Below are positions 1 to 5,209 of a DNA stretch of 5,209 nt, one piece after another. Origin of the DNA: an uncultured Clostridia bacterium (GTDB lineage Bacteria > Bacillota > Clostridia > Saccharofermentanales > DTU023); NCBI GenBank assembly GCA_947254895.1, contig CAMYEY010000090.1, positions 1-5,209 on the forward strand, given 5' to 3'. Position numbers and translations under genes: made by a program. Position 1 is the first letter of the stretch; each line of letters opens with the position of its first letter. The notes beneath the pieces are model-generated. The model saw only the letters and a program-made list of their open reading frames with translations, did no database searches and was not told where the DNA came from.

Positions 1-41
1 CCAGGACGTCTCGTGGGCTCGGAGATGTGTATAAGAGACAG
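1..41. other. Nextera sequencing adapter remnant (not genomic)
   Basis: Positions 8-41 match the full 34-base Illumina Nextera Read 2 transposase adapter. This includes the 19-base Tn5 mosaic end AGATGTGTATAAGAGACAG at 23-41. Positions 1-7 lie where the i7 index sits in that library design and may be leftover index bases; that part is inference. The adapter abuts the peptidase gene directly, so this end of the window is a contig end and not a biological junction. Confidence 0.97.
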
Positions 42-1338
42 GTTGAAACTCATCTACCGCTGTGCCGTAAGGGATAAACTCAACCGCTCCTGCCAGGTGG
101 GAAAATTTAAACTTGTCGGTTTCCTGACCAAAAAATCTTTCCATCCAGGGCCAGGTCAAAAATTCCATACTCATAGAATGGATTTCAGCCGCATCATAGG
201 TTGGATTTTGACAGTCTGAGGGCAGGATGTCTCGGCTCTGATAGAACTGAAAAGCATGTCCAGCCTCATGGGTCATCACTTCAACATCTCCCTTGGTCCC
301 ATTAAAATTGGCAAAGATAAAAGGGGCCTTAAAATCCGGTAATTCTGTGCAGTAACCACCGGCTTCTTTACCCGGTTTAGCCAAAAGGTCCATCAGGTCA
401 TAGTCGGTCATGAAGCTGAAAAACTCGTCGGTTTCGGGTGAAAGCTCCCGGTACATCGTTTTAGCCTGGTCCAGGATCCAATCAGCCTCTCCCTGAGGTC
501 CGGCATTGCCTGTTTGAAACTGCAAGCTATCATCATAATATTTGAAATCAGAAAGACCCAGACGCTCTCTCTGCCTCTTCTTGAGCTCAGTCACCAAGGG
601 GACAAGCTCTGTGAAAACCTGATCCCTATAACGGGCCACATCTTCCGCCTTGTAGTCCGTTCTCAGCAGGCGCAGGTAGGCCATTTCGATAAAATTACTA
701 AAGCCCAATTTTTTTGCCATCTTGGTCCGGAGGTGGACTAACTGGTCATAGATGTCGTCGATCTCATCACCGTGGTCACGGTAGTAGCCATAGTAGGCCT
801 CCGATGCAGCTTTTCTCCTTTGCCGATCAGTAGATTGGCGGAAAGGGGTGAGCTGGGCCAGGGTGTACTTTTTGCCCTCAAAGTCTACTTCAGCGGCTGC
901 AATCAAGCGGTCATACTGACTACACAATTTATTTTCAGCCACCAGGTCCTCTATGATTTCAGGTGAAAAAGTTTTAGCCTTGGCCTCCAAGAGTTTAAAG
1001 AAATGCTGGCCAAGTTTTTCGGTCAGCTGGTCCCGGTAAGGGCTCTTTAGAAGCATCTGGTTGCACTCATCCATGAGGGCTTCAAAGTGCGGTGTGTTTT
1101 CGTTAAAGAAATCTATTTCTTCGTTATAGAAGGGATCTTTTGTATCAATGCTGTGTCGGATATAGGCCAGGTTCGACATGGTCGAAAAGTGTCCCTTGAT
1201 CATGTCGATCCTTTGGAAGCATATTAATTGCTGCTCGGCGTTGTCAGAGGTCTTAAATAAGTCTTGGAGCTTTTTCAGACTTTGGCTGACTTCCTCCATA
1301 GATGGTCTTTGGTATTCGAGCTCTTGAAATGTTTTCAT
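42..1338 (-). CDS. M3 family oligoendopeptidase (zinc metallopeptidase), C-terminus missing
   Basis: Cytoplasmic zinc peptidase that cleaves short peptides internally, probably in peptide recycling or nutrition. The minus-strand frame opens at ATG 1336-1338 and runs 432 codons without a stop into the adapter. The zinc motif HEAGH is at residues 357-361. The likely third ligand is Glu385 in the AEIHSMSMEF segment. Before it, GGYC (327-330) and the adjoining segment through FNGT (to 348) resemble the M3 clade related to, but distinct from, lactococcal PepF. There is no signal peptide. Family members are about 560 residues, so roughly 130 are lost. These include the C-terminal His/Tyr region that binds substrate in M3 enzymes. 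The last genomic residues (IPYGTAVDEFQ) fit an intact protein, so truncation is an assembly effect and not decay. The start is backed by AGGGGAG just upstream. The exact substrate is unknown. Confidence 0.93.
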
Positions 1339-1341
1339 GGT

Positions 1342-1348
1342 CTCCCCT
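1342..1348 (-). promoter_or_regulatory. Ribosome binding site of the M3 oligoendopeptidase
   Basis: On the minus strand AGGGGAG lies three bases before the ATG at 1338. The spacing is short, but the strong purine run supports this start over the in-frame ATG at codon 14. Confidence 0.7.
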
Positions 1349-1393
1349 TAATCTCGGCTATAGTCTGGCTGGTAAACAACCACCATCTGGTCT

Positions 1394-1422
1394 ATTTTAT
1401 CCTGCACTTACTAGATTGGCAA
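1394..1422 (-). promoter_or_regulatory. Sigma-A-type promoter for the M3 oligoendopeptidase
   Basis: On the minus strand there is a -35 TTGCCA (1417-1422; 5 of 6 consensus), a 17-bp spacer and a -10 TAAAAT (1394-1399; 5 of 6). Transcription would start near 1387, giving a leader of about 50 bases. That leader contains a weak stem: GGCTGGT at 1367-1373 facing ACCACC at 1379-1384 in plus-strand terms, with one bulge. Confidence 0.7.
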
Positions 1423-1521
1423 TCTTGTTGCAGAAGCTATTCATTGATTGGTCGTGTACCCTTTGCTCGAGCTTATTTAGATTTTGCTTGGTCCGTTCAG
1501 CTTCTACTTTGCAATTATATG

Positions 1522-1552
1522 AAGATGGTAACTTTCAAATCCTTACCATCTT
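1522..1552. repeat. Perfect 10-bp inverted repeat, candidate operator
   Basis: AAGATGGTAA (1522-1531) and TTACCATCTT (1543-1552) are perfect reverse complements separated by 11 bases. No T-run follows on either strand, so it does not look like an intrinsic terminator. An 8-bp direct repeat, TAACTTTC, overlaps it (1529-1536 and 1552-1559). The site is about 55 bp upstream of the AlkD -10 and about 100 bp upstream of the peptidase -35. A protein-binding site is possible, but no regulator is encoded here. Confidence 0.6.
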
Positions 1553-1570
1553 AACTTTCCCACCAGCTAA

Positions 1571-1604
1571 GCCCTTTTTATCCCCTTTTTATCCCCTTTT
1601 TGAT
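1571..1604. repeat. Three tandem 11-bp CCCCTTTTTAT repeats
   Basis: Units are at 1571-1581 (first base G), 1582-1592 (exact) and 1593-1604 (ends GAT, one base longer). The 11-bp period is close to one DNA helical turn, and the array ends directly at the extended -10 of the AlkD promoter, covering its -35 zone. It could bend DNA, phase a bound protein, or be a slippage product. Confidence 0.7.
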
Positions 1605-1606
1605 TA

Positions 1607-1615
1607 TGTTATAAT
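1607..1615 (+). promoter_or_regulatory. Extended -10 promoter for the AlkD gene
   Basis: TGTTATAAT gives a consensus extended -10 (TG, one base, TATAAT at 1610-1615). The -35 position at 17-bp spacing reads TTTTAT, which is weak, so the promoter probably relies on the TG extension. The start point would be near 1622, giving a leader of about 25 bases. Confidence 0.8.
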
Positions 1616-1633
1616 AGAACAGATTTCCTGAGC

Positions 1634-1638
1634 GGAGG
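1634..1638 (+). promoter_or_regulatory. Ribosome binding site of the AlkD gene
   Basis: GGAGG lies eight bases before the ATG at 1647. A nearer ATG at 1642 is out of frame and too close, so this site fixes the start at 1647. Confidence 0.85.
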
Positions 1639-1646
1639 CGTATGCG

Positions 1647-2315
1647 ATGAATTTTAAACAATTTTGTTCAGATATCCTAATCTTAAGTGATCCTGAAGTA
1701 GCGGGGCAAATGTCTGCCTATATGCGAAACCAGTTTGAGTTTTTAGGGGTTCCGGCAGCCAGACGGCGGGAGGCTTGTCTCAAGCAATTTGATACGGCCC
1801 GTGATGAAGGTGCCCTGGATTGGGAATTTGTTTACGCCTGCTGGGAACAAAACTTTCGTGAATTTCAATATGTGGCCATTGACTACCTTTTGATCATGAC
1901 CGCTTTTTTAGAAGAAGACGATATCAACGCCATAGAGGGCCTGATCTGTGAAAAGTCCTGGTGGGATACAGTCGACAACTTTAATAAAATAGTCGCCAGC
2001 ATCGTCACCCGCTATCCGGACCTCAAGGCAAGGATGTTAGAATGGAGCGAATCTGAAGATCCCTGGCTCCGTCGGTCAGCCATCATTTTTCAGCTAAGTC
2101 TAAAGGAAGAAACCGATTCGGAACTTCTAGGAAAAATTATTGAAAATAACTTTGGGGCAGATAGCTTTTTCATCGACAAGGCAATCGGCTGGGCTCTTAG
2201 AACCTATTCCAAAACCAATCCCGATTGGGTGTCTAGCTTTGTCCAAGAAAACAAACAAAAGCTCTCAACCCTTTCCTACCGCGAAGCCACTAAAAGCTTA
2301 AGCGGTTCAGAATAA
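1647..2315 (+). CDS. alkD: DNA alkylation repair protein, AlkD-family 3-/7-methylpurine glycosylase
   Basis: Cytoplasmic DNA glycosylase of the all-helical HEAT-like (AlkD, COG4912) family. Characterised members remove positively charged N3- and N7-alkylated purines, starting base excision repair. The 222-residue length is close to Bacillus cereus AlkD (about 237). Family marks seen: YMRNQFEFLGV (25-35); SWWDTVD (104-110), whose Trp106 and Asp110 match the spacing of the catalytic Trp/Asp pair; DPWLRRSAI (138-146), supplying the conserved Arg; and FIDKAIGWALRTYSKTNPDWV (175-195 region) with Trp182. All key positions therefore appear intact. It is preceded by its own extended -10 promoter and GGAGG site and looks monocistronic. 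Its end overlaps the convergent membrane-protein gene by 9 bp. No Ada-type inducibility element was recognised. Family assignment is firm; the exact lesion range is inferred, because paralogues such as AlkF and AlkD2 differ in activity. Confidence 0.93.
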   Translation: MNFKQFCSDILILSDPEVAGQMSAYMRNQFEFLGVPAARRREACLKQFDTARDEGALDWEFVYACWEQNFREFQYVAIDYLLIMTAFLEEDDINAIEGLICEKSWWDTVDNFNKIVASIVTRYPDLKARMLEWSESEDPWLRRSAIIFQLSLKEETDSELLGKIIENNFGADSFFIDKAIGWALRTYSKTNPDWVSSFVQENKQKLSTLSYREATKSLSGSE

Positions 2316-2972
2316 GAGATTTTTAGCAACTAAATAGGCAATTAATAAGCTGACAACTAGAAAGGCTGTACCCAAGAAATAGCTGGCTAGTCGTTCAGCT
2401 TTTCTTTTTCGCCCCCTAAAAGCAATGCGAAAAACGGTAATAGAGAGGGCAACCATGGTCAAAGTCATGGCTATTCTTGGCCCTTTGTCTAAGATGTTTT
2501 TGAGCCAGAAGAGACCAATAAGGAGGAGGGAGATGATGGTAGAGACCACCGTAACGGTTAAGCCATAGCTATTGCCTGACTCCCCTTCACCCCCGGTTGG
2601 AGTCCGGTTGGGATTTTCTACTGCCCTATTTGAAACCCTCTCAGTTTTTTCATAGTAGTCCGCCGGCACAGCAGAAACCCTGGGCAGGGTTCTAGCCTGC
2701 CTTTGCCTGATTGGCCCCCCTTGGGCTTCCACGTAATTTGCCCGGCTCGAGTGTCTTCGGCTTCCCTGGTCAGGATGGTCAAGTGGACGACCCTCTCCGG
2801 TAGTTCGACCGCTTCTTTCGACTGGCCTATCTGTTTTAGGAGAAACTAGGGGAAGTTTTTGTCTTGCTTCTTCCTTCCTAGTTCTTTCTTCCATTTCAGC
2901 TTGTCTTTTAGCCTCCAGGGCATGGGCCGCAGCCCTAGCAGCAGCCTTTGCTACAGCCTGCTTGTCTTCCAT
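2307..2972 (-). CDS. Unrecognised membrane protein with Ala-rich charged N-terminus and three C-terminal TM helices
   Basis: I do not recognise this 221-residue protein. Residues 1-40 are rich in Ala, Lys, Arg, Glu and Gln and look like one long charged helix or short coiled coil. Residues 41-135 are rich in Arg, Pro, Gly, Ser, Thr and Gln and are probably disordered. Three hydrophobic helices follow at about 137-156, 165-184 and 194-217. The basic loop FRGRKRKAER between helices 2 and 3 suggests, by the positive-inside rule, that the N-terminal region is cytoplasmic. There is no signal peptide, lipobox or catalytic motif. The start ATG has GGAGG ten bases upstream and a promoter further up. 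It lies 99 bp downstream of the metal ATPase on the same strand, so partial co-transcription is possible, but a shared function is not shown. It is likely real given the start signals and the coherent membrane topology. Confidence 0.8.
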   Translation of the reverse strand: MEDKQAVAKAAARAAAHALEAKRQAEMEERTRKEEARQKLPLVSPKTDRPVERSGRTTGEGRPLDHPDQGSRRHSSRANYVEAQGGPIRQRQARTLPRVSAVPADYYEKTERVSNRAVENPNRTPTGGEGESGNSYGLTVTVVSTIISLLLIGLFWLKNILDKGPRIAMTLTMVALSITVFRIAFRGRKRKAERLASYFLGTAFLVVSLLIAYLVAKNLLF

Positions 2973-2982
2973 CTCGACCTTT

Positions 2983-2987
2983 CCTCC
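2983..2987 (-). promoter_or_regulatory. Ribosome binding site of the unknown membrane protein
   Basis: Minus-strand GGAGG lies ten bases before the ATG at 2972. It is followed by AAAGG, which offers a second, closer pairing option. It supports the chosen start. Confidence 0.65.
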
Positions 2988-3007
2988 GTCTGTTTCCTAA
3001 TAGCTCT

Positions 3008-3036
3008 ACTATGGTTGCCCCTAAGTTTGCTGTCAA
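3008..3036 (-). promoter_or_regulatory. Promoter for the unknown membrane protein
   Basis: On the minus strand there is a perfect -35 TTGACA (3031-3036), a 17-bp spacer and a -10 CATAGT (3008-3013; 4 of 6 consensus). It lies inside the 99-bp gap after the metal ATPase. The gap shows no hairpin followed by a T-run on this strand, so ATPase transcripts may also read through into this gene. Confidence 0.6.
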
Positions 3037-3071
3037 GTTGAGGATAATGCTTCTAAGGAGCCAGCCGATTT

Positions 3072-5051
3072 TTATTCCATGATTGGGGCGTACTCAACAC
3101 TTAACAGTTGGTCGTCAACAACCTCTTTTTCACTTTTGTTATCTGACTTAAATTTTTTGCCGAACGTCAGCATGCGTAGACCATTTAAGATAACTAGGAT
3201 GGTTGAACCTTCATGGGCCACAACAGCTAATGGCAAATTAATGATTTGGAGAACATTGACCAGCACCAAGGCTGCGATTACAGACAAGGATATAACTAGG
3301 TTTTGTTTGACAATCCGGTTAACCTGACGAGACATAGCTAGGAGATAGGGTAGCCTGTTAAGGTTATTTTTAACCAGGACGACATCGGCCGCTTCAATGG
3401 CCACATCTGTCCCGTTACCCATGGCGATCGCTAAATCAGCCACAGCCAGGGCCGGGGCATCATTGATCCCATCCCCCACCATAAGGACGGACCTACCTTC
3501 GGCCTGGAGATTTTCAATTATGACCGACTTACCTCCGGGCATCAGGTTAGCATAAACCTTGTTGAGTCCCAGGCTACGACCGACATACTGAGAATTGCGA
3601 ACAGCATCTCCGGTGAGCATCATGGCCTCAAGTTGGGCCTCATGGAGTCTATCGATGGTCTCCCTACTCTCAGACTTGATTGGATCCGTGATGGCAAAAA
3701 AGGCCAGCAGTTCGTGGTCACGGGAAACAAAGACAACCGTCGCCCCTTCTTTTTCACAGGCTTCAATATGGGCTTTTTCAAAATCTGTCACCTGGCCATT
3801 TTGTGGATCTTCAGCCAAGAGCTTGCGGTTGCCAATCCGCCAAACCTCCCCCTGATAATGGGCAACAAAGCCCTTCCCGGTGATATCTTCAATTTTATCC
3901 AATTCCAGCAGGTCGACTTTTTCAAATTCTCTGAGAAAGGCCTCTGCGATAGGATGGTTAGAGGTCTGTTCCACCGATTTAACAACCCGGTTAATCAAAA
4001 TCTCCTCTTCCCTTGACCGGTAATAGGCCCGGGTCAGGCTAGGCAGGGCCATGGTCAAGGTCCCTGTCTTGTCAAAGACCACCGTATCAATGCTATTGGC
4101 TAGGTCAAAGACATGGCCGCCCCGGAGGATCATCCCCTGTTTGGCCGCCCGGCTGATAGCAGCTAGCTTGGCCGGAGAAGCACTAGCCACTAAGGCACAG
4201 GGAGAGGCCACGGTCAGCAGAACCATCCCCCGATAAAAGGCAGTCGACCAATTCCACGAAAAGATAAAATGGCTGGTTAAAATAAAGAGAGGGACCAAGC
4301 AGAGGACTGTTTTAACAAAAACGCCCTCAATCTTAGCGATGCCCGTCTCGCGCTCGGTTAGGTTGTTTTGGGCCTGGTCTACCAAGGCAATAATCTTGGC
4401 CATCATGGTATCTTGCTTAACCGCAGAAACAACTAGATCAAAGGCTTCCCCCTGGTTAAGGGTACCTGCCATAACTAAGTCCCCTTCTTTTTTATAGACC
4501 GGCATAGATTCTCCGGTAATAGAAGCCTCATTGAGGTAAGCTTCTGCCGAGTTAACCCGGCCATCGATCGGTACCATTTCTCCCTTGGCCACCTGGACCA
4601 GGTCCCCTACAGCCAGGTCTTGGCTATTGACGAGGACGATCGAACCATCAGCCTTATAACACCGGGCCGTTTCCGGAACCAGTTTGAGAAGTTCCGCAAT
4701 AGCGTTGCGGCTCTTGCCCTGGGTATAGGCCTCCATAGAGTGGGAGAGGGAAAAGATAAAGATCAAAATCGCCCCCTCTGAAAAATGGCCGATCAGGCAA
4801 GCTCCTACCGCCGCTACGATCATCAGAATATTAGCATCAAGTTTGCGCTTTTGATGAAAAGAGCTCACCCCTTCTTTGGCCGACATCCAGCCCCCTAGAA
4901 GGATGGCAAGGCTAAAAGCAAGCCGGCTAAAAAGCAAGAGACCAGGCTCATCCAGATTATCGAGGACCAGACCGAGAACCATAAAGAGGCCACAGGCTAT
5001 GGTTAAGCTTAAATCCAGATTCTTTTTTAGCAATTCAAGTAGTTTAGACAT
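3072..5051 (-). CDS. P1B-type heavy-metal-exporting ATPase, SPC class (P1B-4-like)
   Basis: ATP-driven membrane pump that exports a divalent metal ion. The 659-residue protein is complete: actuator-domain TGES (179-182), membrane metal motif SPC (283-285), phosphorylation site DKTGT with Asp327, HP dipeptide of the nucleotide domain (366-367), MLTGD (478-482), hinge GDGINDAP (526-533) and HEGST (613-617) in the last membrane helix. Eight membrane helices fit at about 14-32, 38-58, 72-90, 92-106, 246-264, 273-295, 584-600 and 604-625. There is no N-terminal metal-binding (HMA) domain. SPC with HEGGT/HEGST is the P1B-4 signature; known members export Fe(II) (B. subtilis PfeT, streptococcal PmtA), Co(II) or sometimes Zn(II). 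CPC-type Cd/Zn and Cu pumps are disfavoured. The likely role is relief from excess iron or related metal; the exact ion is not determined. The ATG at 5051 has GGGGG five bases upstream. No regulator gene is adjacent within the window. Confidence 0.95.
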   Translation of the reverse strand: MSKLLELLKKNLDLSLTIACGLFMVLGLVLDNLDEPGLLLFSRLAFSLAILLGGWMSAKEGVSSFHQKRKLDANILMIVAAVGACLIGHFSEGAILIFIFSLSHSMEAYTQGKSRNAIAELLKLVPETARCYKADGSIVLVNSQDLAVGDLVQVAKGEMVPIDGRVNSAEAYLNEASITGESMPVYKKEGDLVMAGTLNQGEAFDLVVSAVKQDTMMAKIIALVDQAQNNLTERETGIAKIEGVFVKTVLCLVPLFILTSHFIFSWNWSTAFYRGMVLLTVASPCALVASASPAKLAAISRAAKQGMILRGGHVFDLANSIDTVVFDKTGTLTMALPSLTRAYYRSREEEILINRVVKSVEQTSNHPIAEAFLREFEKVDLLELDKIEDITGKGFVAHYQGEVWRIGNRKLLAEDPQNGQVTDFEKAHIEACEKEGATVVFVSRDHELLAFFAITDPIKSESRETIDRLHEAQLEAMMLTGDAVRNSQYVGRSLGLNKVYANLMPGGKSVIIENLQAEGRSVLMVGDGINDAPALAVADLAIAMGNGTDVAIEAADVVLVKNNLNRLPYLLAMSRQVNRIVKQNLVISLSVIAALVLVNVLQIINLPLAVVAHEGSTILVILNGLRMLTFGKKFKSDNKSEKEVVDDQLLSVEYAPIME

Positions 5052-5065
5052 CTTGCCCCCATTCC

Positions 5066-5101
5066 GGTATATGCAAATTTTCTGGTTAGCTTTGCATAAC
5101 C
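5066..5101 (-). promoter_or_regulatory. Leader hairpin of the metal ATPase, with a competing alternative
   Basis: In plus-strand coordinates TATGCAAA (5070-5077) and TTTGCATA (5091-5098) are a perfect 8-bp inverted repeat with a 13-base spacer. GGT (5066-5068) and ACC (5099-5101) extend it to 11 pairs across one bulged base. A second inverted repeat, TGGTTA (5083-5088) with TAACCA (5097-5102), shares bases 5097-5098 (and part of the extended stem), so both cannot form at once. The region lies between the -10 and the ribosome binding site. It could act as RNA structure or as a DNA operator. Confidence 0.5.
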
Positions 5102-5190
5102 ACCTCTATCTCTTACACACAGGAACATTATAGCAAATAAAAAAAATTCAGGGTCAGTCCAAGCTAACCATAACGTAAGGTATAGCTAAC
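5084..5190. repeat. Three copies of a GTTAGC/GCTAAC motif around the ATPase promoter
   Basis: GGTTAGCTT (5084-5092) and AAGCTAACC (5161-5169) form a perfect 9-bp inverted repeat flanking the -10. A further AGCTAAC is at 5184-5190, 22 bp (two helical turns) from the middle copy and in the same orientation. Between the two upstream copies, 5165-5188 is a degenerate dyad (8 of 12 positions). These could be binding sites for a metal-responsive regulator. They do not match a box I can name. Confidence 0.45.
5127..5132 (-). promoter_or_regulatory. Candidate -10 element for the metal ATPase
   Basis: A consensus TATAAT on the minus strand would give a start near 5120 and a leader of about 70 bases. 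No good -35 is present: spacing of 17 gives GACCCT, and the nearest partial match (CTGACC) is 19 bp away. An eight-base T-run lies in the spacer. Such a weak -35 often goes with an activator or with regulated promoters, but here that is inference. Confidence 0.5.
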
Positions 5191-5209
5191 AACAGTAGGT
5201 ATTTTGCTA

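Larger units (their letters stand above)
1339..1646. other. Divergent intergenic region between peptidase and AlkD genes
   Basis: This 308-base region separates two divergently transcribed genes. From left to right it holds the peptidase ribosome binding site, a small imperfect hairpin sequence at 1367-1384, the peptidase promoter (1394-1422), a perfect inverted repeat (1522-1552), a tandem 11-bp repeat (1571-1604) and the AlkD promoter and ribosome binding site. Between about 1423 and 1521 I see only a lone minus-strand TATAAT at 1514-1519 with no properly spaced -35. The open frames crossing this region have no ribosome binding sites or recognisable content. No T-box or known riboswitch core was recognised. 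Confidence 0.75.

Noticed and set aside
13..219. Plus-strand frame beginning MGSEMCIRDR
   Set aside because: Its start lies in the Nextera adapter and the rest is antisense to the M3 peptidase. It is a known type of artefact peptide.
514..966. Plus-strand frames at 514-741 and 772-966
   Set aside because: They are antisense to the M3 peptidase coding region, with no ribosome binding sites and no recognisable content.
1514..1519. Minus-strand TATAAT as the peptidase promoter
   Set aside because: The nearest -35-like TTGAAA is only 13 bp away and 17-bp spacing gives GGATTT. The TTGCCA/TAAAAT pair at 1394-1422 is much better.
1264..1631. Plus-strand frames at 1264-1554 and 1302-1631 across the intergenic region
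   Set aside because: They overlap each other and the peptidase start, lack ribosome binding sites and cover clear promoter elements.
2859..3041. Plus-strand hydrophobic frame over the start of the membrane-protein gene
   Set aside because: It is antisense to the Ala/Glu/Lys-rich helix and the promoter. Its Ser/Leu/Phe content is a by-product of the complementary codons.
3045..3066. Terminator after the metal ATPase
   Set aside because: The small stem near 3049-3061 has a mismatch on the minus strand and is not followed by a T-run in that direction.
5083..5102. DtxR/IdeR-type box at GGTTA...TAACC in the ATPase leader
   Set aside because: The half-sites resemble the AGGTTAG/CTAACCT halves, but they are eight bases apart instead of nearly touching, and the outer bases do not match.
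3079..5133. Several small frames over the ATPase gene, plus-strand at 3079-3327, 3595-3855, 3633-4016, 4051-4236 and 4876-5133 and minus-strand at 3788-3985
   Set aside because: All are shadows of the strongly supported 659-residue ATPase frame.

Overview
The window reads as chromosomal DNA from a low-to-moderate GC Gram-positive bacterium (Bacillota, probably Lactobacillales). The grounds are the family types (an M3 oligoendopeptidase of the non-PepF clade, an AlkD-type glycosylase, an SPC-motif metal ATPase), strong AGGGGAG/GGAGG ribosome binding sites and sigma-A-like promoters. The genus cannot be fixed from sequence alone. The first 41 bases are not genomic: they are an Illumina Nextera transposase adapter left on the end of the assembly.

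Layout. (1) 1-41: adapter. (2) 42-1338, minus: M3 family oligoendopeptidase, cut off after 432 codons where the adapter begins, so the C-terminal end is missing. (3) 1339-1646: divergent intergenic region with a good promoter for the peptidase, a perfect 10-bp inverted repeat, three 11-bp tandem repeats and a strong extended -10 promoter for the next gene. (4) 1647-2315, plus: AlkD-family DNA alkylation repair glycosylase. (5) 2307-2972, minus: unrecognised 221-residue protein with an Ala-rich charged N-terminal helix, a disordered middle and three C-terminal membrane helices; its last codons overlap the end of the AlkD gene by 9 bp. (6) 3072-5051, minus: complete P1B-type metal-exporting ATPase with SPC and HEGST metal-site motifs (P1B-4 class; Fe(II), Co(II) or Zn(II) efflux are the plausible roles). 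(7) 5052-5209: leader and control region of the ATPase, with a -10 element, a leader hairpin with a competing alternative, and three copies of a GTTAGC motif.

The genes do not form one obvious pathway. The peptidase recycles peptides, AlkD repairs alkylated DNA and the ATPase handles metal. The membrane protein lies downstream of the ATPase on the same strand. No terminator is visible between them, but the membrane-protein gene has a promoter of its own. There is no CRISPR array, insertion sequence, phage gene, tRNA or rRNA. I do not see convincing evidence of a new multi-gene system. The most novel items are the unknown membrane protein and the regulatory structures in the two control regions.
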